A stretch of DNA of 64,000 nucleotides. Origin: Lithobates sylvaticus. Its lineage: Eukaryota; Chordata; Amphibia; Anura; Ranidae. The notes below the pieces were generated by a model. The model worked only from the letters and a program-made list of their open reading frames with translations, was not told where the DNA came from and ran no database searches. A program made the translations under genes and the position numbers. The DNA is taken from contig CM053030.1 of the NCBI GenBank assembly GCA_028564925.1, forward strand, positions 404,565,603 through 404,629,602, in the 5' to 3' direction. This document shows positions 1 to 11,212 of the stretch, piece by piece. Positions within the stretch are counted from its first letter, which is position 1, and each line of letters starts with the position of its first letter.

Positions 1-1536
1 ATTTGCTGCTATTATATACATTTCAAAGGCCAGTATAAAAAATAGTAGTGGTGAAAAAAGCACTGGGTTTAACTAATCATTTTTTTGTATAATTCTCCTT
101 TAAGGTGGCATGGCAGGAAGTGTGTCCTATGCCTACATACTTTTACTAATAGGTGTCCCTCGTTCCCATCTTAAAAAGTTTGGAGGTATGATTTTACTGC
201 TTTACTTGCAAAAAGTTTTTCAAGTTCTGTACAGCCAATCTTGTGATTTACACATATCTGCCACACTGCACAGCCGGTCAATGCAGCCCTCTTTATCACG
301 TATCTACCTCCAGGGTGCTTACAGGCCAATGAATCAGCATTGACGTTCCTATTCAGTTGACAAAGTAATGATCCAGAAAGTTGAAAAGCTCACGCATGAA
401 TTAGTAAATCTGATATCAACAAAAAATAAATAAAATTGTATGTGTAAAACACAAGAGTGACTGATCAAATATGGTATATCTAACAGTTCTGCTTCTGCTC
501 TGTCTTAGAGTTTTGTTTCTGCTTGCAAATCATTTTTATACTGGTAATTACCATTCTTTGCCAATTGACTTATACATCAACTATTTAAAATTTAATTCGT
601 TCAAAGCAATTCAGGAAACTGATGTATAATGGCGTAAAGTCCTTTGCAGTACTAAAAATAGCTACAGAGCCCAGAGATGAAAATTGCGTGCATTTATATT
701 CCCCACCATAATTCAGATATATGCCTGCATGCTTCATTAACAACACCCCTGTTTTGTTATTATAATGGCAGCATTGCCTTCCATGAAACACTCCACTCAC
801 AAGGGTCCAGTGAAGCCAGTCAGAAATTATTTAGCTCAATATACTATATATTTAGACTAATAACAAAGAACAGCAAGACTTCAGTCAGGCGTGGTAACAT
901 CGACTGTTTTCACTGTATAGGTCATGTGCTTTCAAAATCAGCTCCCTATACCAAATAGGCAAATTGCTTTCTTCGACCATAAAGCTATGACATAATTCAA
1001 ACCGGAACTCTAATGCATCTAATTTATGCTTACAATAATGTACAGTTAGGTCCGTATTATCATAGTATTATAATAAGGTTATCAAGTCAGACAACATAGC
1101 TCATTAAAAATAAGTAAAGTAAAGATGGGCAATAGCAGTGAATGTGGTTTTTCTAAATTTTGGATAACTTTTCTGCAGGATAACAATCAGTCGTGTTCTT
1201 ATTTTGATCGACATAATGGTACCCCTAATAAGCTGATCACCTCTGAAATTAGACAGATCAAGAAAAATGTTATGTCTGTAGTTTGCACAGTAACCTCTCT
1301 TATATTTTTTAATTTATTGTATTTGGTATGTCGCCTGCACCTAGCTAGAAACTCTCAGTTTCTCTATTCTTTAGTTCGTTTCTGCTTCACCTTTGCTGAG
1401 TTAGGTTCTTTGAGCTAGAAATGGCTTTTCACCGTCAAGAAAACAAGGAAAACATAATTTGTAGTGTACCCGGCTGGAATAAATTACTTTGGCTCTACTT
1501 GGTTGACACTGCTTGTGAATCTTGTCAGCAAGTTGC
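1..1536. other. Single-copy-looking AT-rich DNA, no gene seen
   Basis: I see no exon-like open frame, RNA gene or terminal-repeat element here. The longest frames (about 60 to 100 codons) have no recognisable domain and unremarkable composition, so I read them as chance frames. The interval stops at the target duplication of the hAT element that follows. Confidence 0.5.
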
Positions 1537-1544
1537 CTCTATAT

Positions 1545-2246
1545 CAGTGATTCTCAACCAGGGTTCCGTGGAACCCTAGTGTTCCTCCAGAGGTTTCTAG
1601 GGGTTCCTTCAGCATTGGGCAATTTCTGCCTCTCAGATAAGTTCCCAAGATCCCATTGATCTTTTTAGCTATCTGTAAGGAGGTAATTCTCCCCAATGAC
1701 CACAAGTGTAAGCAGCATTCTTCCCACTGACCATCACACTAAGCCCCCGTACAGGCGGTCGGAAATTCTGATGGAAAATGTCCGATCGGACCATGTTGTC
1801 GGAAAATCCGCCCATGTGTGGGCTCCATCTGACTTTTTCCGTCGGAATATCCTGCTCTCAAATTTTCCGACAACAAAATCCGATCAGACTTTTTCCAATC
1901 GTGTGTAGAGAATTCCGACGGACAAAGTGCCACGCATGCTCAGATCAAATTACGAGACCAAAGCTATTGGCTACTAGCCTTTACGTAGTTCAGTCGTACG
2001 CAACGAACGTCACCGCGTTCAGAATGACCGGATTTTCTGACTACTTTGTCCGACCGTGTATGCAACACCAGTGTCGGACAAAATCCGTCGGAAAAAATCC
2101 GACGGACTTTGTGGTCGGAATTTCCGACCGTGTGTACGGGGGCTAATGTATCATGAGTTATAGATTTCTAATTTTCAGCAGGGGTTCCCCGAGACCAGAG
2201 AAATATTTCAAGGGTTCCTCTGTGTTGAAAAGGTTGAGAATGACTG
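1545..2246. mobile_element. Non-autonomous hAT element with a nested Harbinger insert
   Basis: The left end CAGTGATTCTCAACC and the right end GGTTGAGAATGACTG form 15-bp terminal inverted repeats differing at one position. They are flanked by an 8-bp target duplication with 7 of 8 matches (CTCTATAT at 1537-1544, ATCTATAT at 2247-2254). An 8-bp duplication and CAG...CTG ends are diagnostic of hAT transposons. No transposase is encoded. Without the Harbinger insert at 1743-2143 the element is about 300 bp. The interior repeats variants of GGGTTCC. Confidence 0.88.
1743..2143. mobile_element. Non-autonomous PIF/Harbinger element
   Basis: This 401-bp insert lies wholly inside the hAT element at 1545-2246. 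It has GCCCCCGTACA-type inverted ends continuing into CGGTCGGAAATT, and identical TAA target duplications (1740-1742 and 2144-2146). A 3-bp TWA duplication is characteristic of PIF/Harbinger. The interior is rich in TCCGACGGA-like motifs and codes for nothing. It must be younger than its hAT host. Confidence 0.88.
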
Positions 2247-2259
2247 ATCTATATGCACT

Positions 2260-2522
2260 GGGGTTGATTTACTAAAGGCAAATAGACTCATTTGCAAAGT
2301 GCAATTGCTCTCTGCAAAGTGCAGCTGCTTTAAAGCTTAGTAAATGAGCAGAAGCTCTGCTGACTTCCATCATCCAATCATGTGCAAGCAAAAATGCTGT
2401 TTTTGTGTTTCCCTTGTATGTGATTGTTTTTTTTTTTTTTAAGCTCTGAAGCAACCACACTTGAAGAGTTCAACTACACTTTGCAAAGTGCACAGTCTAT
2501 TTGCCTTTAGTAAATCAACCCC
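2260..2522. mobile_element. Palindromic MITE, GGGGTTGATTTACTAAAGGC family
   Basis: The ends GGGGTTGATTTACTAAAGGC and GCCTTTAGTAAATCAACCCC are perfect inverted repeats. The arms continue with GCAAAGTGCA-type sequence, so the whole unit can fold on itself. It is related to the copies at 10193-10434 and 61451-61681. The superfamily is not decided because I cannot fix an unambiguous target duplication. Confidence 0.78.
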
Positions 2523-2736
2523 ACCTGGTTTCAGAAGGGATGTCTTTTGGATAAAGTGAGATTTGAGACTGAACATTTGCTGGAGATACCACTCAATTTA
2601 TTGTTACCAGCAGAACTGATCAGATGATTTTTTATTTTATTTTTGGCTTATTGGTGTTGTTTCCTCTGACATTGCAGGCAAGAATTGATGGTGTTTTCTG
2701 ATGACACATCCAAATATGTCAGTATGGTTAGTTTAA

Positions 2737-3602
2737 CCACTTCATCCCCAGAAAGATTTACCCCCTTCCTGACCACAGCACTTTTTTGTGATATGGCACT
2801 GCGTCGCTTTAACTGACAATTGTGCAGTCGTGCAACATTGCACCCAAACAAAATTGATGTCCTTTTTTCCCCATCAATAGAGCTCTCTTTTGGTGGTATT
2901 TGATCACCTCTGCGTTTTAAATTTTTTGCGCAAACAAAAAAAGATCGACAATTTTGAAAAAAAAAGCAAGATTTTTTACTTTTTGCTATAATAAATATCC
3001 TCAAAAAATATATAAAAAAAATAATTTCTTTCTCAGTTTAGGCTGATATGTATTCTACATATTTTTGTTAAAAAGCATATATTGATTGGTTTACGCAAAA
3101 GTTATAGCGTCTACAAAATAGAGGATAGATTTATGGCATTTTTATTATTAATTTTTTTTATTAGTAATGGCGGCGATCTGTGATTTTTATTTTGACTCCG
3201 ACATTATAGCAGACACATCGGACACTTTTGACACTATTTTGGGACCATTGTCATTTATACAGCGATAGGTGCTATAAAAATGCACTGATTACTGTGTAAA
3301 TGACACTGGCAGGGAAGGGGTTAAACACTAGGGGGCGATCAAGGGGTTAAGTGTGTTCTAGGGAGTGATTATAACTGTGGGGGGGTGGGCTACCACTGAC
3401 ATGACAGCGATCACTGCTCCCGATGACAGGGAGCAGTAGATCTCTGTCATGTCACTAGGCAGAACAAGGAAATGCCTTGTTTACATGATCGTGACATAAT
3501 CGAGGGCGCCCAGCTGAAATCAAGTCCCACAATGCCGCGATTTAAAGGGGACGTACCTGTACGCTCATTTAAACAGCCGTTTTTGCGCTGGTCGGCATGT
3601 GG
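2737..3602. mobile_element. TTAA-flanked non-autonomous element, CCACTTC-end family
   Basis: TTAA target duplications sit at 2733-2736 and 3603-3606. The termini are CCACTTCATCCCC and the complement of a GTGG end. The interior shares long stretches with 8274-9257 and 59650-60477 in reverse orientation, for example the GCGTCGCTTTAACTGACAATT and CATTTATACAGCGAT segments. TTAA duplications point to the piggyBac or Kolobok groups. No transposase is present. Confidence 0.8.
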
Positions 3603-3619
3603 TTAAGACAAAATTACAA

Positions 3620-3685
3620 AATTCAGGTTGCTGACCGGACAGGTGGACCTGATCGGTCCGCTGGTGTGAAAGGGCCCTATCACCC
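3620..3685. repeat. Fragment of a GGCCCCTTTCACAC Harbinger-like element end
   Basis: The sequence GGTGTGAAAGGGCCCTA matches the right terminus of the elements at 35232-35656 and 57516-57786. Only this end is present. Confidence 0.45.
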
Positions 3686-3848
3686 TGCTACACCTAGCCC
3701 TTGCCCATTGCTTTCTTGATTAACAGTACTAGGGCAGGCCATAGATGATTTGATTTCTGTGTTCAACCAGAAACAAGTGTTTGAACAAAAAAAAAATACT
3801 TGATTCCCCCATTTATACATTCAAGCTGGATTGGGGAATCAGTGTTAA

Positions 3849-4665
3849 CCACTTAAGGACAGAGCCTCGTTTTGAGATGTGCTGTTAACAAGTTAAAATA
3901 TTTTTTTTTGTGCTAGAAAATTACTTAGAACCCCCCAAACATTATATATTTTATATTTCAGACACCCTAGAGAATAAAATGGTCATTGCAATACTTTATG
4001 TCACACCGTATTTGCGCAACGGTCTCACAAGTGCAATTTAAAAAAAAATACACTTTTTAAAAAAAAAAAATAAGACAAAAGTAAAGTTAGCCCAATTTTT
4101 TTTATATTGTGAAAGATAATGGTACGCAGAGTAAATTGATACCCAACGTGTCAGGCTTCAAAATTGCACCCGCTTGTGGAATGGCAACACACTTTGACCT
4201 TTAAAAATCTGCATAGGCGACATTTAAAAATTTCTACAGGTTACCAGTTTTTAGTTACAGTGCTAGTGCTAGAATTATTGCTCTTGCTCTAACAATCGCG
4301 GCAATACCTCACATTAGTAGTTTGAACACCATTTTTATATTCGGAGGTGACTTACGTATGCGCTCGCTTCTGCGCATGAGCTTGGCAGGATGTGGTGCTT
4401 TACATTTTTTTTTCTCCCTTTTATTTTACTTTGTATTTTTTATTTTTACAGTGTATTTAAAATAAAATAAAAAATTGGATCACTTTTAAAATCTCATATT
4501 CACACAAAAATGCAATAAAAAAATAAATAAAAAAATCCCCTTTAAGAGAAAACGTCACTTCTGCCCTCCAATGCTATGGAGCCGAGTGGGGGCCATCTTT
4601 CCCTCACTTGGCATCCAGGTAAGCAGCAGAGATGACCAGAGCACAGCAGGGGGGGGGGGGGGGGG
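3849..4665 (-). mobile_element. Truncated TTAA-flanked element, inverted copy of the 21.5-kb family
   Basis: TTAA at 3845-3848 is followed by CCACTTAAGGACAGAGCC. The sequence then runs as a diverged reverse complement of 21493-22676, with shared landmarks such as the GCGCAACGGTCTCACAAG, GATACCCAACGTGTCAGGC and CATAGGCGACATTTAAAAAT-like stretches. It ends in a G-run near 4665, where the matching end is lost. No coding capacity is seen. Confidence 0.65.
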
Positions 4666-5174
4666 CTCTATTTCTCTGTATGTCATGTTTACCATTATCA
4701 TTGAAAGTGAAAGTAAATCTCAAATTTTGGGTTGTCCCCAGAAAACTGAAGGGGAAATCTTCCAATGGGGGGACACTAATTCTGGTGACCTGGGGGTCCC
4801 GACGAGATTGCCTTAATTTGCAGAGATTTTACAAGGAGTAGTTAAAAAAAGTCTGTACATTGTGCCGACGGGGGGGCAAGATAAGGGTGACGCTACACTA
4901 AGTTTTATTCCCTGACCACTCATACGGAGGTGAGCATTACAGTACACATTTCATTTTCTCTTGCCTTTAAGCCCAGAAAATGGGAATTGTTTTTTTGACA
5001 GATTCCGCTCCCATTGATTTCAATGGGGGTCGGGTTCAACATCTAAACCCTGCTCAAACCGAACCCAAGGCAGTTCGGGTAATCCCTAGTCAGCAAAATG
5101 TAAGTATTGGAGGATTGTTACAGCAGAGGGGGATGAAAGGATTAATAAAAAAAAGCAGCCTGGTGAGTATTTAC
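4666..5174. other. No gene seen; short repeat debris
   Basis: The stretch contains G-runs and the motif CCATTGATTTCAATGGGGGTC, which often accompanies frog repeats. Neither a coding signal nor complete element ends are visible. Confidence 0.35.
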
Positions 5175-5178
5175 ATAA

Positions 5179-5816
5179 AGTGGATGTAAACCCACTCTCA
5201 TCCTTTCTAAACTACTGCAATATTGGTTATCTAGAAGGATATACATGCCTCCTGAATGTATACTTATTTGTCAAATGTCTCCCCTCTGTCTGCTATGAGA
5301 CCCGAAAAACTGCAGATTCTGTGGGTGGGTCTGTTTTCCAGGGCTCAGTGGGTGGAGTCGTGATGTCAGTAGACTCCCCGCCCACCTCTACATTCCCCTT
5401 ATCAACATGCATTTTATCCTGTGTATTTCTTACACTGAACTTCTGCTATGATCACTAACATCCAGTCAAAACCCAGGGAAGTCCCCACATGACTTCAGCA
5501 TGCCAAATCATGCTGAGGTGTGGAACAGCCAATCATTGCAGAGCTGCTGAAGAAAGGAGTGGATGTGGAAATTAAAAAATAATGCATGTCTTAGGCTAGT
5601 GCACGAGATATGTAAATCACCTGTCAATCACAGCAAGGGGGAAGATCGGACAAAGTTTTCACAGTTTGTCCATTTTATTTCACTGAAAAAAGATATGAGA
5701 ATTGCTCAGAGATGGATTAACTCTTTGTGGAAAGACTGGGCACAGCTGATCAGAAATCCCATACTCTATATTGTGCCAGACAAAAAAAATAAAACATTTC
5801 CGGGTTTACATCCACT
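5179..5816. mobile_element. TTAA MITE, AGTGGATGTAAACCC family
   Basis: The ends AGTGGATGTAAACCC and GGGTTTACATCCACT are perfect inverted repeats. The right flank is TTAA (5817-5820) and the left flank is a degraded ATAA (5175-5178). The ends match the AGTGGTTGTAAACCC-type termini at 10757-11208, so this belongs to the same superfamily. Starting TTAAAG, it resembles the T2/Kolobok-type MITEs known from Xenopus; that link is inference. Confidence 0.8.
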
Positions 5817-5820
5817 TTAA

Positions 5821-6430
5821 ACCCTTTTAACTCCAACCAGCTCCCCCTCATTAATCGGTCTCCCCCTTCTTTAAAACTATATCAATGACATTGCCATCAC
5901 GACTCCACTTGAGCCCCACCATCTTTCAGGATTCTTTTTCACTTACAATAAAGGGAATTATGATGTCTCAATAGCTAGATGCTCATAGCATGGAAGAGAG
6001 GATTTACTTAAAGGTCTAGGAGTGGGTGAAGAGTACAAAAATCCCAAGCCTTGTGTGGGTTATGATCAGTACAATGGATCGTAGCTGTTTCATTAATGGC
6101 TTGTCATGGATAACATGTTGACCTTATTGTATAAGACAAAATAACTTGGTATGGTCAAATAGGTCAAATTTTTGCTCCTCCGAATTAATTCAACAGTGTT
6201 TTGAAATACTGAGCAAATAACACATTTAGATTTTGAAACTATTATTGTTATATCTTGAGATAAAATTGCATTAGTAGCTCAGTGAATTCCAACCCACTTT
6301 AAATACTAATATCAATCCATGAAGCACCACTGAGGTTATAATGATTCTCTACCATATAATATGGTAATTAATAACAGAAAAAGTCCAAGAAACCAACCTT
6401 TTTTCAAGGGAACAAGAATATTCACCAGAC
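5821..6430. other. No gene seen
   Basis: This AT-rich sequence has no recognisable coding or terminal-repeat structure and lies between two TTAA MITEs. Confidence 0.4.
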
Positions 6431-6434
6431 TTAA

Positions 6435-6959
6435 AGCATTACTAAACCCACAACAGTAAAATCAGTCTGTATATGCAGTAAAGCATGCTGAGTTTTACTC
6501 ACTGTGGAAACTAAGGGGTTAATCCTCTGCATTGTGTATAAAGGCTGTTTGATCCTGTCTCTCTGATCCTCCTCTTCCACTGTCTCCAAAAAATAACCTG
6601 ATATTTACAGAGCCAGGGGACAGGCTGCACATGCTCATTTTGGTGTGTGTTGCTAGAGATTTTGTTTTTTCTTGGGAGGGTGCATGTGATCAGCACAGGG
6701 CCAATCAGCACTGTCCAGACATGTCAAGACAGAGGATTAGGGGAGAATGAAGACTCCTCCTACAAGCTTTACTAGGAACGGATAGAAGTCACAAGGCTGC
6801 TATATACCGATGATCAGAAAAGGTATTTATCAGTTTATATTTAGATAAAAGTGTGTATAAGGGCTCTCTGAGTAACAGACCAAGCAGATATCAGTCTATG
6901 TTATGTGTACTGTGGGAGACCAGATATAGTGAATGCAAGGTCCTGGGATTAGTAACACT
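6435..6959. mobile_element. TTAA MITE, AGTGTTACTAAACCC family
   Basis: The left end AGCATTACTAAACCC and the right end GGGATTAGTAACACT form imperfect inverted repeats. They are flanked by TTAA at 6431-6434 and 6960-6963. The 525-bp interior is non-coding. Confidence 0.78.
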
Positions 6960-6963
6960 TTAA

Positions 6964-7415
6964 CGGTTCAATTTTTCCCTGTACAAACTTAATGGAAGGA
7001 CTCCATCCTATGGAATTCCTACAGTTCCATTCATAAGGACTCCTTAGTCATTGTGACATTTGACTGTGAAGATAACAGTTATAATGCTTTAGCCCCTTTA
7101 GTAACAGAAGTAAAACAAATCTTAACGCTCGACTACAAATTTCGCAACTTTGACATGCGTTAGTAAAACTGTACATATTTCCACAACTACTTAGTGTATC
7201 CAGGTGGATTGTACCTTGATTTTCTTTTTAGGACAAATTGGGCTTTCAATTGGTCGTAAGTGGTAACTGATAGCTCCTGATATTTTAATATCAAGCGAAA
7301 CTGGCTCAAAATAATAAGCTGTATATTTCTACTGCTCCTGGTGATTGCAGCAATACTACATATGTGTATGTTGTCTGTACCCATAATCGAGACAATAGTG
7401 TGCATTTTGTTTTTT
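6964..7415. other. No gene seen
   Basis: No coding, RNA or terminal-repeat signal is visible in this AT-rich spacer. Confidence 0.4.
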
Positions 7416-7419
7416 TATC

Positions 7420-8225
7420 CTATCTAAAACACACTGACACTGACACTAATTGACACTGATGACGTCAGTTGTGACGAAACGCCGTAGGGTTCGTTACGCA
7501 CGCCCGTACTGCGCATGCGCGAGTATTGTCCCATAGACCAAACGGAGCCGCCATTACCTTGCAAGGTCTTTTTATTTGTTTATGCTATTGTGGTTAAATA
7601 AACAAACCCATTGGAAACGCCTACACTATTCTAGTCCCCTTTTGTTTCCATCTATATTATCCATCCGATTGCTGCACTGTCAGTGACATACGAGGAGTTT
7701 CGGGGAGTAGCTGCCACTCAGGAGGATATTCGTTGCTGCTGAACATCTATCGGGACGTTGGAAATCCCTAAACAGCATCAAGGCTGTTCATCCAAAGCTC
7801 AGTTTGACCCCCCTGAATAAGGGCGGTCACTGGCTTTCTGGTAAGCCTCCCCTCCTTCTGTTTTATCTCTATGGTGATGGGCTGCACTGCTATCAACATC
7901 TACTTTTTGGATTGACTTCACAGAAGTTTTTATGAATTAATTTGTTCATTTCACTTGATTATTTTGGACTTTTATGAATTTTGAGTTTATATATGAACTT
8001 TGTTTGAGTATTCACTATATTCATTCACCTTTTTGGGTATTTTTTATTAATTGGTTATGAACTTTGTTTGAACACTCACTCATTTTTTCACCAATTATTT
8101 TGGGCTACCTGTATTAACTGGATATGTAATTTGTTTCAACACTCATTATTTTCACTAATTAATTTGGGTTATTTTAACTAACTGGTAATTTACAGTTTTT
8201 CACGATCCAGCGCTGCATTTTTTGT
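7420..8225 (+). repeat. Unclassified dispersed repeat with GACGAAACGC core
   Basis: The repeat holds a GTGACGAAACGCCGTAGGG core next to CpG-rich GCGCATGCGC sequence. A degenerate direct repeat follows (units of about 70-80 bp with ATGAACTTTGTTTGA or a variant, at about 7991-8150). Related cores lie on the minus strand near 14405 and 42960. I do not recognise the class. It may be a retroelement 3' part, but no polymerase is present. Confidence 0.4.
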
Positions 8226-8273
8226 TTATATTTACTAATTGACACTGATACTAATTTTAAAAATACTCTTTAA

Positions 8274-9257
8274 CCGCTTCCCGACCGCCTCACGCCGATG
8301 TACGTCGGCAGAATGGCACGGCTTGGCAAAACCACGTACCGGTACGTGGCCCTTTAAAAGCCTAGCCGGGGTCACACGCGCGCCCCGGTCGGGAGCTCCG
8401 TGACCCTGGCCACGGGACCAGTGGACCCGATCGCCGCTGGTGTCCTGCGATCGGGTCACAGAGCTGAAGAACGGGGAGAGGTCTGTGTAAACAAACCTCT
8501 CCCCGCGCTTTCTACTCTGCCTGTCATTGATCGGCTGTTCCCTGTCATCGGGAAAGCCGATCAATGACGTCAGACATCAGCCCCGCCCCCTAATGTAAAA
8601 AAACACACACACGTCACAGCCCATAACCCATCCCCTCCCCCTAGTGGTTAACTCTTTCACTGCCACTGTCATTTATACAGGAATCAATGCATTTAAATAG
8701 CATTGATTGCTGTATAAATGACAATGGTCCCAAAAATGTGTCAAAAATGTCCGATGTGTCCGCCATAATATCACAGTCACAATAAAAATCGCTGATCGTC
8801 GCCATTACTAGTAAAAAAAAAAATATTAATAAAAATGCTATAAAACTATCCCCTATTTTGTAAACGCTATAACTTTTGCGCAAACCAATCAATAATCGCT
8901 AATTGCGATTTTTTTTACCAAAAATATGTAGAAGAATACGTATCGGCCTAAACTGAGGAAAAAAAAAAGTTTTTTTATATATTTTTTGGGGGATATTTAT
9001 TATAGCAAAAAGCAAAAAATATTGCATTTTTTTCAAAATTGTCGCTCTATTTTTGTTTATAGCGCAAAAAAAATAAAAACCGCAGGGGGCGATCAAATAC
9101 CGCCAAAAGAAAGCTCTATTTGTTGGAAAAAAAGAACGCCAATTTTGTTTGGGAGCCACGTCGCACAACCGCGCAATTGTCAGTTAAAGCGACGCAGTGC
9201 CGAATCGCAAAAAGGGGCCTGGTCCTTTGGCTGCCAATTGGTCCGGGGCTGAAGTGG
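8274..9257. mobile_element. Complete TTAA-flanked element, CCGCTTCCCGACC family
   Basis: TTAA duplications at 8270-8273 and 9258-9261 bound a 984-bp element. It begins CCGCTTCCCGACC and ends in CTGAAGTGG. The interior has a CpG-rich left third, a palindromic CATTTATACAGGAATC/GATTGCTGTATAAATG pair, and an AT-rich right third. A close relative lies at 59650-60477. It is non-coding; the short frames in it are chance. Confidence 0.85.
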
Positions 9258-9287
9258 TTAAAAACATCCTATCCAAAATATACTGAC

Positions 9288-9345
9288 TCTGACCTTTGAC
9301 CTTGAAACTTTGACCCTGACCTTGACCTTTGATCCTTACCTTGAC
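9288..9345 (+). repeat. Short tandem array of TGACCT/TGACCC half-sites
   Basis: About seven diverged TGACCTT-like hexamers follow one another within 58 bp. The hexamer equals the complement of the nuclear-receptor half-site AGGTCA. It may be a plain simple repeat. Confidence 0.5.
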
Positions 9346-9362
9346 TATAACACTATCCTTTA

Positions 9363-9715
9363 GACCCCTTTCACACTGAGGCACTTTGCAGGCACTATAG
9401 CGTTAAAAATAGCGCCTGCAAAGCGCCCTGAAACAGCGGCTCCATTCACTCCAGAGCGGTGCACTGGCAGGGCGTTAGAAAAAGTCCTGCCAGCAGCTTC
9501 TTTGGAACGCATTAGGAGCAGTGAACTCACCGCTCCTAAAGCGCCCCTGGCCATTGAAATCAATGGGCAGCACCGCCGAAACCGTTGGCAAAGTGCCGCT
9601 GTAGTGGCACTTTGCGGGCGGTTTTAACCCCATTTTTGGGCTTTAGCAGGGTTTAAATGCGCCCCGCTAGCGGCCGAATAGCGCCGCAAATACTATGCTC
9701 AAAATAGCGGTGTTT
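9363..9715. mobile_element. Right-truncated Harbinger-like element, CCCCTTTCACACTG family
   Basis: TTA at 9360-9362 precedes GACCCCTTTCACACTGAGG, a terminus shared with 35232-35656. The interior has the typical GCGCCTGCAAAGCGC-like self-complementary segments. No matching right end is seen before unrelated sequence begins near 9715. Confidence 0.6.
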
Positions 9716-10192
9716 ACCTGTTTGTTTATCTTTCTCCCCTGCAAGGTGAGGGGAGAAAGAAAACACACGGGCAGGCTGCACAGTGACTGATCACTGTGAT
9801 AGCCAATCAGCAGTTATCACAGCGTTCAGGTGACTGGGATCCGGAAGCCCTGCATTTTATTACAAAGAGTTCAGATTAAGGTAAACTGGTTAAACTTTCT
9901 GAGTTTAGCACAGCTGCCACATGATACAATGCATTAGTATGTTACTAATTGGCTTCACTAGTTACCTGAATTTGCTCATTCCTCCTTGCTTTAGACTCCT
10001 TGCCACATTTCTCAAATCAAATCAGGCAACAATAATACTAAAACTGGATTTCTGATAAAAAAAAATTATAAAAAATGTATTTAACTAAATTATACTACAA
10101 TATTGTAAATAAAGTGAAGGCTCCCATCCCATCGCAAATTAGCAAATGTGTAAGACACACCCCGCTCAACGAGAAATATGCTCTAACACACT
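9716..10192. other. No gene seen
   Basis: The spacer contains a short self-complementary CTTTCTCCCCTGCAAGGTG...GGGGAGAAAG hairpin near 9730-9760. It may be further debris of the flanking element. No coding signal is seen. Confidence 0.35.
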
Positions 10193-10434
10193 GGGGGTTA
10201 TTTACTAAAGGAAAATCCACTTTGCACTACAAGTGCACTTGGAAGTGCAGTCGCTGTAGATCCGAGGGGGACATGCAAGGAATATAAAAAAACAGCATTT
10301 TAGCTTGCACATGATTGGATGATAAAATCAGCAGAGCTTCCCCTCATTTTAGATCTACCCCTTAGATTTAGAGTGACTGCACTTTCAAGTGCACTTGCAG
10401 TGCAAAGTGGATTTGCCTTTCGTAAATAACCCCC
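10193..10434. mobile_element. Palindromic MITE, GGGGGTTATTTACTAAAGG family
   Basis: The inverted ends GGGGGTTATTTACTAAAGG and CCTTTCGTAAATAACCCCC extend inward through GTGCACTTG / CAAGTGCAC arms. The element is about 242 bp and closely matches 61451-61681. It is non-coding. Confidence 0.82.
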
Positions 10435-10756
10435 ATTGTGTTTTTCTGTGTGACTGTTTGGTTATGGAGACACCATAGGTTGGTTCCTGCTTCTTTGGAC
10501 CCTGATCTTTATGTATCCTCCTAGACGAAACCATGTACCTTTATCTCGATTATATGTTTTATGGTACTACCTGTATAATCTGTGAAAATTTCAATGAAAA
10601 CTTTTGTGGATAAAAAAAAAAAAAAACATTTATTTGTATCCCCCAGTGGAGCAAATTGGGCTATGCCTTCACCTGGATCAACAGTGACTATAGGATTCTG
10701 TATATGAAGTTTTTTTTATTTATTTCTAATTATTTATTTAATTTTTATTGTTTTAA

Positions 10757-11208
10757 AGAGGAAGTAAACCCTAATGGGTTTACTTCCTCTTTTTTTCCCT
10801 GCAAAGGTAAAGCATAATGGACTACTATGCATCGCATAGTAGTCCATTATGTGTCACTTACCTGACACAGGAGCCAGCGAAGTCACCGCTGTCCCCTTGT
10901 GTGCGGAGCCTTCATGTTCTTGGTGGGTCTCGCGGGTCCGGCGCTGTCATTCGACGGCGCTGCGATGACGTCACTCCCGCGCATGCGCACGGGAGCCGCC
11001 ACTTGCGGCATATCGCCGTTGAAAGCGGCTTTCGCAGTGCGCCTGCGCGCCGCTGTCTACGGCGCATGCGCCGTAGACAGCTGTGCCTGTCTTTTGGCAA
11101 ATATCTCCTAAGCCGTGTAGGTTTAGGAGATATTTCTTTGACCTACAGGTAAGCCTTAATCTAGACTTACCTGTAGGTCTAAGTGGTTTGTAAGGGTTTA
11201 CAACCACT
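10757..11208. mobile_element. TTAA MITE, AGTGGTTGTAAACCC family, CpG-rich
   Basis: TTAA duplications lie at 10753-10756 and 11209-11212. The ends are AGAGGAAGTAAACCC and GGGTTTACAACCACT. Subterminal hairpins include CCTAATGGG (10769-10777 region), GACTACTATG...CATAGTAGTC (10817-10846), and TTACCTGTAGG with its complement near the right end. The middle is GC-rich. It is related to 51883-52313. The open frames in it overlap on both strands and are not genes. Confidence 0.85.
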
Positions 11209-11212
11209 TTAA

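Noticed and set aside
2648-3004. 118-codon minus-strand frame and its relatives at 8899-9252 and 60125-60472
   Set aside because: The frames recur because they lie in copies of the same non-coding TTAA element; they differ in length between copies and show frame breaks, with no known domain.
10817-11207. Four overlapping frames that might suggest a small CpG-island gene
   Set aside because: They lie within the TTAA MITE at 10757-11208, and a homologous MITE at 51883-52313 lacks the same frames.
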